Shown: piece after piece, positions 1 through 9,203 of the stretch
How the letters are laid out: each line of letters opens with the position of its first letter
Position numbering within the stretch: the first letter of the stretch is position 1
NCBI RefSeq assembly: GCF_900094805.1
Contig: NZ_FMAT01000003.1
Coordinates: forward strand, 62,001-126,000
From: Arthrobacter sp. NIO-1057
GTDB lineage: Bacteria > Actinomycetota > Actinomycetes > Actinomycetales > Micrococcaceae
Length of the DNA stretch: 64,000 nucleotides
Direction: 5' to 3'
Program-made: the position numbers and the translations under genes
Notes under the pieces: generated by a model
Databases searched by the model: none
Told to the model about the DNA's origin: nothing
Seen by the model: the letters and a program-made list of their open reading frames with translations, nothing else

Positions 1-572
1 CGCATGATCAATCGAGGCATCCGACTGGCCTGAGCATCACTGACACCCACCACCTCAAAACCAAGTTCTTCAAACATCTTGCGGGTTCCAACAAAGGCCA
101 TGGTCAGATCCATTCTGCCTTCGGGGTCTACGGGGTAGGCTTCCACCGCTGGCGCACCCAACTTCTTGGCATACTCCACTGCACCACGCACCATTTCGCG
201 GTTCACTCCCCGGCGCCTAAACCCGCCGCGCACCACCATGCAGATGATGCTCCACACCGCCACATCATCCACCGGCCGAATCAGCTTTGAGGCTTCAAGC
301 CGCGGAATCTGGGTTCGTGGCGAGATGCTGCACCACCCCACAGGCTGGTCATCCAGATAGGCGATCACTCCAGGGGCAATCTCTTCTCGGCTCAGTGAGC
401 ACATGGCCGCACAGCGGTCATCCCCTCCGCGCTCACGGATTTCTTGAGCGCTGAGCCGGTGGGACAAACACCAGCAGTGCTTCTGCCGGCGATTGGGGTT
501 CACCACCGCGGCAAAGTCATCCATCCTCGACTCAACCAACGGTTCAATTCGTAGCGCCCCTGCGGTGTCCAT
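1..572 (-). CDS. GNAT family N-acetyltransferase (C-terminus cut by window edge)
   Basis: Read on the minus strand from an ATG at 572, the frame stays open to the left edge (about 190 residues, no stop), so the gene is partial. The middle has the GNAT pattern: a beta strand (VWSIICMVV) followed by a glycine- and arginine-rich acetyl-CoA loop (RGGFRRRGV), then a helix and a late segment (MFEELGFEVVG) typical of the last GNAT strand. An N-terminal CWCLSHR segment is seen in some actinobacterial GNAT proteins. Substrate unknown. It is divergent from the sensor kinase at 699. The family call is firm; the exact start is less certain. Confidence 0.75.
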   Translation of the reverse strand, partial: MDTAGALRIEPLVESRMDDFAAVVNPNRRQKHCWCLSHRLSAQEIRERGGDDRCAAMCSLSREEIAPGVIAYLDDQPVGWCSISPRTQIPRLEASKLIRPVDDVAVWSIICMVVRGGFRRRGVNREMVRGAVEYAKKLGAPAVEAYPVDPEGRMDLTMAFVGTRKMFEELGFEVVGVSDAQASRMPRLIM

Positions 573-698
573 GCCACCATATTGCGCCTGCCCAACAGTA
601 ATCGCCAGATCTATCGGAGAACAAGTTCGGGTTTTCCATAATGATCTTCTCTGGATCTCTCGGTACCAGCCCGACCTGGGTCAATCTACTGTTGAATT

Positions 699-1973
699 AT
701 GACTTCGACACCTTGGTTCTTTCCGGGCGCCGCCACCGGGCGTCCACCGCTGAAATTAGGTTTCACCCTACTTCATTTGGCAGTTCTTGGTACCTTCGGC
801 ACCATCGGACTGTCGTTGCTGACCATCTGGTTGACCGCCGGCATTGGGTTCATCCCGCTATTTGGCCTCGGCTTAGTACTGCTCGTGGGGTTGCTCGCGA
901 CGCTCTTCTTCGTGGCACGGATCGAAATCCTACGTGTCAGTGGACTCTACGGAATCGATGCGGTGCCATTGCACTGGCCAGAGCGTCGCGGTCCAGGCTT
1001 CGGCGAATACCTCAAAACCCTCGGCCGTGCAGTCCGTGATGGGCGTATGTGGGCCGCCATCGGTTCCCTAGTGCTCTCCTGCATTACCGGGGTGATCATG
1101 CTTAGTGTGCTGCAGTGGACGGTGCACTTCGCGATTATTTCTTTCGCTCCGCTAACCAACGTACAAACTGTGGCAGGACCTTTCTCCCTGAACACCCCGG
1201 CAGATCAAGCCCCGTGGCTGATGCTCTTGGCCATAGCCGGTATCGGCATTATTATCGGCACCGCGTTCTTGCACCGCGGCATGACCGTGGGCATTATCGG
1301 GTCCCTAGCCCGTGAAACTGTACTGACCGAGCGAGTTCGCAGCACCACCGTGCAACGTGAGGGTGCGGTGCGCGCCGCCGAGGTGGAACGCACCCGGATC
1401 GAACGCGACCTGCACGATGGGGTTCAGCCTCGGTTGGTTTCGGTGGCCATGACCCTAGGCCTGGCCCACCAACAGATCGATTCCAATCCGGAAGCAGCCA
1501 AGGAATTGGTCGCAGAGGCCCATGCCTCCACCAAGTCTGCCATTACCGAACTACGCCAGCTCACCCGAGGTATTTATGCTTCGGTGCTCGATGACCGTGG
1601 CCTGGATGCAGCGCTGTCTGCGGTGGCCGGCCGATCGCATATCCCGGTCCAACTCGATGTCCAACTCGAAGGGCGTTACCCGCGGGTGGCCGAAGCAGCC
1701 GTGTACTTCGCGATCGCTGAAGCCCTGACCAACGCGGCCAAGCATTCACGGGCTCAACGCTGTCAGGTGACGGTGCGGGTACGGGAAAGCGAGACGGGAG
1801 CGTACCTCTGGGCGAAGGTCGAAGATAACGGTGTGGGCTCGGCTCGAATCACCTCTGGTGGTGGCTTGGATGGGATCAACAACCGTGTTCTAGCAGCCGG
1901 TGGAAGCCTGCAGCTGCAAAGCCCGGCCGGCGGGCCGACGACCCTGGAAGTGAGTGTGCCATGCGCGTACTAA
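699..1973 (+). CDS. NarL-family sensor histidine kinase (LiaS/DesK-like) with membrane sensor domain
   Basis: Membrane histidine kinase of 424 residues. Residues 20-200 hold four or five hydrophobic segments with short loops, as in the actinobacterial 'putative sensor' domain. A HisKA_3 dimerisation box follows with the phospho-acceptor at about His239 (ERDLHDGVQ), then a HATPase domain with an N-box (EALTNAAKHS) and G boxes (DNGVG, GGLDGI). The stop codon overlaps the next gene, a response regulator, by 13 bases, so the two are one operon and almost surely partners. With the DUF4097-type protein behind them, the set resembles LiaRS-type envelope-stress systems. The signal sensed cannot be read from the sequence. 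Confidence 0.9.
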   Translation: MTSTPWFFPGAATGRPPLKLGFTLLHLAVLGTFGTIGLSLLTIWLTAGIGFIPLFGLGLVLLVGLLATLFFVARIEILRVSGLYGIDAVPLHWPERRGPGFGEYLKTLGRAVRDGRMWAAIGSLVLSCITGVIMLSVLQWTVHFAIISFAPLTNVQTVAGPFSLNTPADQAPWLMLLAIAGIGIIIGTAFLHRGMTVGIIGSLARETVLTERVRSTTVQREGAVRAAEVERTRIERDLHDGVQPRLVSVAMTLGLAHQQIDSNPEAAKELVAEAHASTKSAITELRQLTRGIYASVLDDRGLDAALSAVAGRSHIPVQLDVQLEGRYPRVAEAAVYFAIAEALTNAAKHSRAQRCQVTVRVRESETGAYLWAKVEDNGVGSARITSGGGLDGINNRVLAAGGSLQLQSPAGGPTTLEVSVPCAY

Positions 1974-2650
1974 TTTGTGAGGATTCGGTGCTCTTGCGCG
2001 AAGGACTCGTGCGCTTGTTAGAGCACAGCGGACACAGTGTGGTCGCTGACCTGCCCGAAGCGAGCGGACTGATGGACTTCTTGGCAACGGTGAACCCCGA
2101 TGACTTCCCACAGATCGCGATCTTGGATGTGCGATTGCCCCCGACCTACACCGATGAAGGTATTCGTGCAGCGCTCCAGGTGCGCAAGACCTACCCAGAT
2201 TTGCCCCTGTTGGTGCTCTCCCAATATGTGGAGGAACGCTACGCTTCGGAACTGATTTCCACCCAGTCAGGGGCCATTGGTTACCTCCTCAAAGACCGGG
2301 TGGCCGATGTCAACGAGTTCATCGCCTCGCTGGAGCAGATTGCTGCTGGCGGCACGATCCTAGATCAGGAAGTGGTGTCACAGCTTTTGACCCGACGTAA
2401 CCATGATGACCGGATGCAACGGCTCACCGATAGGGAACGCAGCGTGTTGGCTGCGGTAGCCGAAGGCAAATCCAATCAAGCTATTGCAGCGTTGCTCTTC
2501 CTTTCGGAAGCCAGCGTTGAAAAATACATCACCTCCATCTTCCAGAAGCTCGGCTTAGAAGCCGACGGAACGGGCAACCGGCGCGTGCTGGCAGCCCTGG
2601 CACATATTCAAAACCTGGGCACCCACAGCACAGATAGGAACGGATCATGA
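1961..2650 (+). CDS. LuxR/NarL-type response regulator
   Basis: Response regulator of 229 residues. The receiver domain has acidic residues at 7-8 (CEDS) and the probable phospho-acceptor Asp56 (ILDVRLP); a conserved Lys lies in GYLLKDRV. A LuxR helix-turn-helix at the C-terminus (LTDRERSVLAAVAEGKSNQAIA) binds DNA. It overlaps the kinase gene upstream by 13 bases and the DUF4097-type gene downstream by four, so all three are translationally coupled. Likely targets are its own operon and perhaps the convergent pspA-like gene, but no operator was identified. Confidence 0.92.
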   Translation: MRVLICEDSVLLREGLVRLLEHSGHSVVADLPEASGLMDFLATVNPDDFPQIAILDVRLPPTYTDEGIRAALQVRKTYPDLPLLVLSQYVEERYASELISTQSGAIGYLLKDRVADVNEFIASLEQIAAGGTILDQEVVSQLLTRRNHDDRMQRLTDRERSVLAAVAEGKSNQAIAALLFLSEASVEKYITSIFQKLGLEADGTGNRRVLAALAHIQNLGTHSTDRNGS

Positions 2651-3522
2651 CTGACATGCACACCACCCACCTGCCACCGGTTCCCCCGCGAACTACGGGA
2701 AATCCACGGGGCAACGGCACCGCCTTGAATATCGTTCTCGCGGTGATTGGCGGCTTGGTCATTTTGACCCTGCTCATCAGCTCGGCACGTAGCGCCTTTG
2801 GCGCACTGAGCCGCGAACACTCCACGCAGAACGTGAGCGTAGAAGGCGTGACGGCGTTGCAGATTAGTGCCGGTACCGGAAGCTTTGATCTGCGCTTCGC
2901 AGACATCAACGAAGCCACCTTAGAAGTCGAGAGCACCAGTGCCCAAGATTGGCAGCTCAAGCGCGATGGCAACAGCCTCGTCCTGGATTCCCCTGACCCG
3001 TGGGGTAACTGGTGTCTCTTCGGCTGCGACTTCCAGGAAAATACCGCAGTACTCACCCTTCCCGAGTCGATGAATGACGGCAGCCTAGACGCCTCTTTCA
3101 ACCTCGCGGCCGGAGATTTCAACGCCGTGGGTTCCTACAAAGGCCTTCAGATTGAAGTGGGTGCTGGGGAGCTAGATATGTCTGGGGCTGCACAGTCGGC
3201 CAAGGTTCAGCTGGGCGCCGGTCAGGCCAATGTGAACTTGGCAGATGTAGCACAAGCAGACTTCAAGATTTCTGCTGGTCAGCTGAACGGCACTCTCTCG
3301 GGGAAGGCTCCACAGCAGGTGACTGCAAGCGTGAGCGCTGGTGCTTTGGATCTTGCGCTGCCTCAAGGCACCTACGACCTACGTCAGAATGTTGCAGCCG
3401 GGGACGTGAGTAACCGGCTGAGCACGGATATGGACTCACCGAACAAGATCTCGGTGGAGGTTGCTGCCGGTAATGCAACCTTCTACCCACAGGGCTCTGG
3501 CCCTGCGGTGTGGAACGACTAA
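2647..3522 (+). CDS. DUF4097/toastrack-type membrane-anchored protein (LiaF-like context)
   Basis: A protein of 291 residues with a proline-rich cytoplasmic head, one transmembrane helix at about residues 28-48 (NIVLAVIGGLVILTLLI), and an outer domain made of repeating short beta segments with a 'SAGxxD/GAGxxD' rhythm (ISAGTGSFDLR, VGAGELDMS, LGAGQANVN, VSAGALDLA). That repeat is typical of DUF4097/toastrack folds, found in LiaF- and PspC-associated proteins. It overlaps the response-regulator stop by four bases. By context it is a modulator or target of the two-component pair acting at the membrane; this is inference. Confidence 0.75.
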   Translation: MTDMHTTHLPPVPPRTTGNPRGNGTALNIVLAVIGGLVILTLLISSARSAFGALSREHSTQNVSVEGVTALQISAGTGSFDLRFADINEATLEVESTSAQDWQLKRDGNSLVLDSPDPWGNWCLFGCDFQENTAVLTLPESMNDGSLDASFNLAAGDFNAVGSYKGLQIEVGAGELDMSGAAQSAKVQLGAGQANVNLADVAQADFKISAGQLNGTLSGKAPQQVTASVSAGALDLALPQGTYDLRQNVAAGDVSNRLSTDMDSPNKISVEVAAGNATFYPQGSGPAVWND

Positions 3523-3541
3523 AGTCGAACTAGAAACAGAG

Positions 3542-3576
3542 CGGGCTACCAATGATTCTTGATCATTGGTAGCCCG
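3542..3576. terminator. Bidirectional hairpin terminator
   Basis: A perfect 15-bp stem (3542-3556 with 3562-3576) and a five-base loop lie between the convergent DUF4097-type gene and the pspA-like gene. It can end transcription from both sides. Confidence 0.85.
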
Positions 3577-3595
3577 TTCGTTACGTACAAAAAGT

Positions 3596-4423
3596 TTAGG
3601 CTTGCTTGTTTTTCAGTGCTGCCAAGCGTGCTTCAACTTCAGACAAATCCGGTGCAGCAGCTTCCAGCTCTGGGCTGGCAGGTGCCTGTTCAATGACATC
3701 TTCTGGATTGTTACTAGCCTTCAGGGCCGCCAGTCGTGCATCAACCTCGGTCGCCGCACCCAAATCCTCTAGCTGCGCAAACTGTGCATCAAGTGATGAC
3801 GCCGCCAGTTCTTGAGCGCCACGAACTTTAGCTTCATCCTGGCGGATCTTCTGCTCAAAGCGGCTGATCTCGCTCGACGGATCACTGAAGTCCAGGGCCT
3901 TCATGGTGTCCATCATCTGGGTCTGAGTTTTGGCATTACGTGCGCGAGCCACCAGCTCATCACGCTTGGCCACCAATTCCTGACGCTTGGACTGCATGGT
4001 GTTCAGACCAGTCTTGAGCTTGTCGACGACTTCGCGCTGGGTGGTGACCGTGGACTGCAGCGAGGCGGCCTTCTTCTCGGCAGCCATCTGACGTTGAATC
4101 GCTACGGTGGCCAGCTGGTTGAACTTCTGCTGGTTGTCCGAGTCCCCCGCCGCTGCATACTCGTCAGCCTTATTCGAGGCAGCCACAGCTTTGGTGCCCC
4201 ATTCGCTAGCTTCCTGTTGCAGCTTGGTCAGGTCATCCTCGGCCATACGCAAGTTGCCGATGGTTTGGGCGACAGCCTGCTCGGCTTGAGCAATATTGTT
4301 GGTGTAGTCGCGGACCGTTTGGTCCAGCATCTTCTTCGGGTCTTCCAGGGCGTCCAGTGCTGCGTTGGCGTTAGCCTTGCCGATTCCGAAAATTCGAGCC
4401 CAAAATGAGCGCTTCTTTGCCAT
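3596..4423 (-). CDS. pspA: PspA/IM30 family phage-shock protein
   Basis: A protein of 275 residues with the PspA/IM30/Vipp1 pattern: an amphipathic N-terminus (FWARIFGIGKANANAALDALEDPKKML), the conserved Q/N-rich segment (QTVRDYTNNIAQAEQAV), and long coiled-coil helices to about residue 220, then an Ala/Glu-rich tail ending in two 'VEARLAALK'-like repeats. PspA proteins bind stressed inner membranes as oligomers. It is convergent with the kinase/regulator/DUF4097-type operon, a neighbourhood that fits a Lia/Psp envelope-stress response. The ATG at 4423 lies shortly downstream of a purine-rich stretch. Confidence 0.9.
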   Translation of the reverse strand: MAKKRSFWARIFGIGKANANAALDALEDPKKMLDQTVRDYTNNIAQAEQAVAQTIGNLRMAEDDLTKLQQEASEWGTKAVAASNKADEYAAAGDSDNQQKFNQLATVAIQRQMAAEKKAASLQSTVTTQREVVDKLKTGLNTMQSKRQELVAKRDELVARARNAKTQTQMMDTMKALDFSDPSSEISRFEQKIRQDEAKVRGAQELAASSLDAQFAQLEDLGAATEVDARLAALKASNNPEDVIEQAPASPELEAAAPDLSEVEARLAALKNKQA

Positions 4424-4503
4424 GGTGCGTCCCTTCGTCGTCCTTTGCTTAAAGCTTAGGGGAAGAGCGCCCAGCCCTATAACCGTGATCCCGGAGGGCG
4501 TAC

Positions 4504-5223
4504 TTATGCGTCGAAATGTCGCAAATAACGGCCCGGTGCTTCAAGGAACAACCGCCAATTACGGACCATTTCCAAGTCGTCGTACTGTGCCGGACGAATC
4601 CCCCAGTCACCGATCTCGTAGATTTTCGCCTGCGGCAGGGAAGCAAGTATCGGCGAATGCGTAGAAAGGATCACTTGGGATCCGCTACGCAGCAGATCAG
4701 TGATGTGCGAGAGCAACATCAAGCAGCCGTTAAAGGAGAGCGCCGATTCGGCTTCGTCAAATACCCACAAACCGTTGACGGCGGACCGTTGAGTAAAGAA
4801 TTCAATGAAGGATTCACCGTGGCTTTGAAAGTTGTGTTTGCCGCGTGAGCCAATGGATCCCAAGTAGGTGAAATGTCCGTGCATGGTTTCGGCCCGCAAG
4901 AAGACGCCTGCTTTAGAAGCACCCGCACCGCGTTCTAATTGCAGGTGAGAGGACAGCCCTGATTCGGTGGCCTGGGTTTGGTGCATGGCGTCTTGGGTTC
5001 CGCCTTCGGCGTTCAGTCCAAAGGCGGCAGCAATACCTTCCACCAGTGTTGATTTGCCGGCACCGTTTTCCCCCACGAGCACGGTCAGCTGTCCTAATTC
5101 CAGGCCTTCATCTAAGACTTGACGGACCGCGGGGATTTGGGCGGCCCAATCGGTGCGGTCCATCGGTTCCTTGGGGTGCTCGGCGATACGGCGTAGCGGT
5201 AAGGAATCAAAGAACGCGTTCAT
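4504..5223 (-). CDS. Small AAA-type ATP-binding protein (ABC/SMC-like fold)
   Basis: A soluble ATPase of 239 residues with a Walker A at about residues 50-58 (GENGAGKST), a Walker B with an acidic pair (LWVFDEAES) near residue 155, and a following STHSP motif (VILSTHSPILASL), the usual signature of AAA_21/AAA_23 predicted ATPases. No nuclease or other effector domain is attached and no partner gene lies beside it, so a defence role cannot be claimed. It is upstream of pspA on the same strand with an 80-base gap. Biological role unknown. Confidence 0.82.
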   Translation of the reverse strand: MNAFFDSLPLRRIAEHPKEPMDRTDWAAQIPAVRQVLDEGLELGQLTVLVGENGAGKSTLVEGIAAAFGLNAEGGTQDAMHQTQATESGLSSHLQLERGAGASKAGVFLRAETMHGHFTYLGSIGSRGKHNFQSHGESFIEFFTQRSAVNGLWVFDEAESALSFNGCLMLLSHITDLLRSGSQVILSTHSPILASLPQAKIYEIGDWGIRPAQYDDLEMVRNWRLFLEAPGRYLRHFDA

Positions 5224-5290
5224 GTCTCAGAGAGTATCAGCCCCGTACGACAAGATGTTTTTCCGGTCGTACGGGTCTGGGGACTATTTC

Positions 5291-7201
5291 CTAGTCGTTG
5301 TTAAGATCGCTCACCGGGAGCATGTTCTGCGCGAAGAACTCGCTCAATTCCTCACGGGCTTCCAGTGGGAAGATGCCAGCCACATACTGATCTGGGCGAA
5401 CCACGACGATGGCACCGGTTCGGCTGATTTCGCGTTCTTCGAAGATATCGCGTCCATGACCAGCGGCGAATACCTGGTTAACGTCATGCAGTCCGTACGG
5501 AACCTTCAGCGGCTGGAAAATCTTTGGCACATCATGCAGTTCTACCTCGGTGTAGTCCTGCTGGTAGATGGCTTTTGTATCAAAGACCGCGTCCTGGTCC
5601 CCTCCTGCAGGGGTGTAGAGGTTACGTGGAGACGCCGGATCCTGCTCCCACCACGCTGCGAAATTTGCCATGGCGGTGCCTTCGATTGCCGGAGCTGCAG
5701 CGTCGGCGAAGGCATAAATACGCCACCGTCCGTCAGCTTCGTGCAGGTGGCCCAAGTGGCGCCAGCGGTTATCGGATCGACGAATCACTTCGGCAGATTT
5801 GAAACGCTTACCAATCGGGTATCCCGGGGCGAGATCCTGGCGCTCAACACCGGTGGTAATGGCCGATTCGGTGTACTGGGTCATGAAGCCGGCAGGGAAC
5901 TCCATGGTCTTGGTGTAGTACTTCTCCAACTCATCTGGGTCTTCCCAATCATCGACGGACTTGGCCATCAGCGAGGACCATTCCTTGTCGAAGTCGATCA
6001 GGTTCTGCGCGATGACCTTGCGCTCTTCGGCGTAGGTATCCAGCAGCGCCTGTGGGGCGCGGCCTTCGAGCACGGCAGCGAGCTTCCAGCCGAGGTTAAA
6101 ACCGTCCTGGATGGATACGTTCATTCCCTGTCCGGCCTTGGCTGAGTGGGTATGGCAGGCATCTCCCATGATGAAGGCATGCGGTGTGCGGGTGCCGCGT
6201 TCTTCGTCGGAGACGTCGTCGAAGCCGTCGGTGATGCGGTGGGCTACTTCGTACACCGAGAACCAGGCGACGTTCTTCACGTCCATGGTGTACGGGTGGA
6301 TGATGCGGTTGGCGGTGGCCACGATGTCTTCCACCGGGGTGTTGCGGATGGCGCCTGCATCTTCTGCGGTGAGCTCGCCGAGGTCCACGTAGAAGCGGAC
6401 CAGGTAGCCGCCTTCGCGCGGGATCAACAGGATATTGCCCGCGTCGTGGGACTGGATGGAGCACTTGACCTGGATGTCCGGGAAATCGGTATTGACCATC
6501 ACGTCCATGACGCCCCAGGCGTGCAGAGCGGCATCGCCATGGAGCTTATGGCCCAGCGAGCGGCGCACCTGGCTGCGGGCACCGTCGCCGCCGACCAGGT
6601 ACTTGGCCTTCACGGTGCGTTCGTCCCCGGCGCGCTCTCCGGCAACATATTTGATGTGCGCGGTAACCGGGTATTCAGCGTCGGGGTCGATCTCGCAGCC
6701 CAAGTATTCCACCCCGTAGTCCGGGGTGACTTTTCCGGGGGCGCGTTCGGCGTCGCGCAGGAAGTAGTCCAAGATGCGCGACTGGTTCACGTAGATGTGC
6801 GGGAATTCGCTCATGCCGGTGGAATCATCAGCAGCGCGTGAATGGCGCTTGATGTTCTGGGGGTTTTCGGGGTCCGGGGTCCAGAAGCACATCTCTACAT
6901 TGCGGTAGGCCTCCTCGATAACTTCATTGGCGAAGCCGAAGGCCTGGAAGGTCTCCACCGAGCGGGCCTGGATGCCGTCGGCCTGGCCGACGTCCAAGCG
7001 GCCCGGGCGCATCTCGATGGCGCGCACGTTGATGCTGGGGAACCGGGAAAGCTGCGCCGTCACCACGGAGGCTGCCGGTCCGGTGCCGACAATCAGCACG
7101 TCCATTTCGTCCGGGATTTCCGTTGCCCGGTTAATCCCGTAGCCTGCGGCTTCTTTGACGCGTGGATCTCCCGAGACATATCCGCGGTGGTGAATCTGCA
7201 T
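5291..7201 (-). CDS. FAD-dependent aromatic monooxygenase, phenol-hydroxylase / 3-hydroxybenzoate 4-monooxygenase type
   Basis: A flavin hydroxylase of 636 residues from the ATG at 7201, which has a GGAG ribosome site; an in-frame ATG 36 bases earlier has none. The Rossmann motif (LIVGTGPAAS) is near residue 38. The DG motif (GGDGARSQVRRS) and the flavin GD motif (IMGDACHTHSAKAGQGMN) follow in order. The last 180 residues match the thioredoxin-like C-terminal domain of phenol 2-monooxygenase. Such enzymes hydroxylate phenols or hydroxybenzoates with NAD(P)H and oxygen. It is divergent from an NCS1 permease, which suggests the permease imports the substrate, perhaps an N-heterocycle or aromatic acid. 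The substrate is not determinable here. Confidence 0.85.
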   Translation of the reverse strand: MQIHHRGYVSGDPRVKEAAGYGINRATEIPDEMDVLIVGTGPAASVVTAQLSRFPSINVRAIEMRPGRLDVGQADGIQARSVETFQAFGFANEVIEEAYRNVEMCFWTPDPENPQNIKRHSRAADDSTGMSEFPHIYVNQSRILDYFLRDAERAPGKVTPDYGVEYLGCEIDPDAEYPVTAHIKYVAGERAGDERTVKAKYLVGGDGARSQVRRSLGHKLHGDAALHAWGVMDVMVNTDFPDIQVKCSIQSHDAGNILLIPREGGYLVRFYVDLGELTAEDAGAIRNTPVEDIVATANRIIHPYTMDVKNVAWFSVYEVAHRITDGFDDVSDEERGTRTPHAFIMGDACHTHSAKAGQGMNVSIQDGFNLGWKLAAVLEGRAPQALLDTYAEERKVIAQNLIDFDKEWSSLMAKSVDDWEDPDELEKYYTKTMEFPAGFMTQYTESAITTGVERQDLAPGYPIGKRFKSAEVIRRSDNRWRHLGHLHEADGRWRIYAFADAAAPAIEGTAMANFAAWWEQDPASPRNLYTPAGGDQDAVFDTKAIYQQDYTEVELHDVPKIFQPLKVPYGLHDVNQVFAAGHGRDIFEEREISRTGAIVVVRPDQYVAGIFPLEAREELSEFFAQNMLPVSDLNND

Positions 7202-7237
7202 GGTGTGACTCCTAGTTCCGCGCCGCAACAACTTCAT

Positions 7238-7276
7238 TGTCTCTATAGTTGCGACACTGTTCTAACTATAGAAACA
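7238..7276. promoter_or_regulatory. Inverted repeat between divergent monooxygenase and permease genes; candidate operator
   Basis: Arms of nine perfect base pairs (7242-7250 and 7264-7272, TCTATAGTT / AACTATAGA) are extended by three more pairs (TGT / ACA) after one mismatch, around a 13-base spacer. The site sits 37 bases upstream of the monooxygenase ATG, where a regulator could control both genes. A near copy of one half-site lies at 10718-10730, upstream of the IclR gene. Confidence 0.6.
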
Positions 7277-7475
7277 AGTGTAGCCCTAATGTGACCATTT
7301 ACACCATGCTCCGGAGACTCTGGTTTGCGCAACCACCCTGAACAGTGAACGGAACAACACACAGAAATAGATAACAGCCCATGTAACCAAGGGTTTACGC
7401 GAAGTCGACGCAATTTACGTTCCGGACACAGAAACCCCAATCTCTGCGAAACATCCGCTTCCTAGGCTGGAGCAC

Positions 7476-9173
7476 ATGACAACGACGAATGAAGAACAAC
7501 AGGCACCGGTCAGTGCAACCGGCGGCACAAACCAGGGTCAACTCAACGCCGCCAAAGAATCCTTAGAGGACTACACGCTACGGTTCGCCCCACGCTCCTA
7601 CCGCCGCTGGGTTCCTTCGGTGGTAGCCACCAGCGCCCTCGGTGGAATCGCTTATCTCGCCGACTTCTCCATCGGGGCGAATATCGCTCTGGCCCACGGC
7701 ACGGCGAGCGCAATCACTGGCGTGCTGATTGCCGCGGTGATCATCTTCGTTACAGGTTTCCCGCTGGCCTATTATGCGGCCCGCTACAACCTCGACCTGG
7801 ATCTGATCACCCGCGGATCCGGGTTCGGCTACTACGGTTCAATCGTCACCAACGTCATTTTTGCCACTTTCACCTTTATCTTCTTCGCGCTCGAAGGTGC
7901 CATCATGGCCCAAGGCTTGGAACTGGGCTTAGGCATTCCTAAAGCGTTGGGCTATGCGATATCAACCCTCATGGTCATCCCGCTGGTTATTTACGGCATG
8001 AAGACCCTAGCTAAGCTGCAGGTTTGGACCACGCCACTTTGGCTGATCTTGATGGTTGTTCCTATGGTCTATCTCGTCGCCACCCACCCGCAGTCCGTCG
8101 ACACTTTCGTGAACTACGCTGGCGAGCAGGGCAATGGCCAGGGAGTGAACTTCGCTTCGGCGATGCTGGCTGCCGGCGTTTGCCTCTCCTTAATGGCGCA
8201 GATCGCCGAACAGATTGACTACCTTCGTTTTATGCCTCCCAAGACTGCAACCAATGCACGCAGCTGGTGGACCGCCGTGATCCTAGGCGGTCCAGGCTGG
8301 GTGATCTTCGGTGCTATCAAGCAGATCACCGGCATGTTTATCGCGGTGTACCTGATCGCCACGCTGGACCCGCAGGCTTCGGCCACCGCAAACGAGCCGG
8401 TTCACCAATTTCTCGGTGTCTATCGCGAAATGATGCCGGCATGGCTAGCCATGAGCCTGGCGGTGATCCTAGTGGTCATCTCGCAAATCAAGATCAACGT
8501 CACCAATGCCTATTCCGGCTCGCTGGCCTGGACCAACTCCTTCACCCGAGTCACCAAAACCTATCCAGGTCGCATGGTGTTCGTACTGGTCAACCTGGGC
8601 ATCGCGCTGATCTTGATGGAAGCAAATATGTTCGACTTCCTCAATACCGTGCTGGGCTTCTACGCGAACTGCGCCATGGCTTGGGTGGTCACAGTGGCCA
8701 GCGACATCGCCATCAACAAGTACCTGCTCAAGCTCTCTCCAAAGGTGCCGGAATTCCGCCGTGGCATGCTCTATGCGGTGAACCCGGTGGGCTTCATTTC
8801 AATGCTTGTCTCCGCCATCGCCTCCATCGCCGTGTTCTTCGGCTTGCTCGGCCCGCAGATTCAGCCGTTCAGCCCTCTGGTTGCCGTCGGCTTGGCGTTG
8901 TTGTTGCCACCGGTCTTGGCCATCATCACCAAGGGTCGCTACTACCTACGTCGCAGCGATGACGGCATCGACAGCCCGCTGTTGGATGCCGATGGTAACC
9001 CGAGCGATGAGCTATACACCTGCTGCGTGACCGGATTGAAGTTCGAACGTCCGGACATGTTGGCCTCCGCCATACCAGGCGAGAATGGAGAGAAACAGTA
9101 CATCTCCTCGTTGGCTCTGGCCACCGACCGCACCGGTGAGCACCTGTTACCGGCCGATCCACCGATCCGCTAA
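7476..9173 (+). CDS. NCS1 family permease (purine/cytosine/allantoin/hydantoin type)
   Basis: A membrane protein of 565 residues with about twelve hydrophobic segments between residues 50 and 490. Sequence features match NCS1 nucleobase-cation symporters: the early SYRRWVPSVVATSALGGIAY segment, TGFPLAYYAARYNLDLDLITRGSGFGY, and the later NVTNAYSGSLAWTNSF block in the region of TM8-9. The hydrophilic tail of about 60 residues carries a CCVTGLKFERPDM segment. The known substrates of the family are nucleobases, hydantoins, allantoin, thiamine and related N-heterocycles. It is divergent from the flavin monooxygenase, which suggests uptake of that enzyme's substrate; this is inference. Confidence 0.88.
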   Translation: MTTTNEEQQAPVSATGGTNQGQLNAAKESLEDYTLRFAPRSYRRWVPSVVATSALGGIAYLADFSIGANIALAHGTASAITGVLIAAVIIFVTGFPLAYYAARYNLDLDLITRGSGFGYYGSIVTNVIFATFTFIFFALEGAIMAQGLELGLGIPKALGYAISTLMVIPLVIYGMKTLAKLQVWTTPLWLILMVVPMVYLVATHPQSVDTFVNYAGEQGNGQGVNFASAMLAAGVCLSLMAQIAEQIDYLRFMPPKTATNARSWWTAVILGGPGWVIFGAIKQITGMFIAVYLIATLDPQASATANEPVHQFLGVYREMMPAWLAMSLAVILVVISQIKINVTNAYSGSLAWTNSFTRVTKTYPGRMVFVLVNLGIALILMEANMFDFLNTVLGFYANCAMAWVVTVASDIAINKYLLKLSPKVPEFRRGMLYAVNPVGFISMLVSAIASIAVFFGLLGPQIQPFSPLVAVGLALLLPPVLAIITKGRYYLRRSDDGIDSPLLDADGNPSDELYTCCVTGLKFERPDMLASAIPGENGEKQYISSLALATDRTGEHLLPADPPIR

Positions 9174-9203
9174 GCGAAGATTCGCAGTTACAAAAGACCT
9201 TGC

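Noticed and set aside
4504-5223. A defence ATPase of an anti-phage system
   Set aside because: The ATPase has no nuclease, reverse transcriptase, TIR or other effector neighbour; the flanking genes are pspA and a catabolic monooxygenase.
5153-6145. A 330-codon plus-strand open frame
   Set aside because: It overlaps the flavin monooxygenase on the other strand, which has clear FAD motifs.
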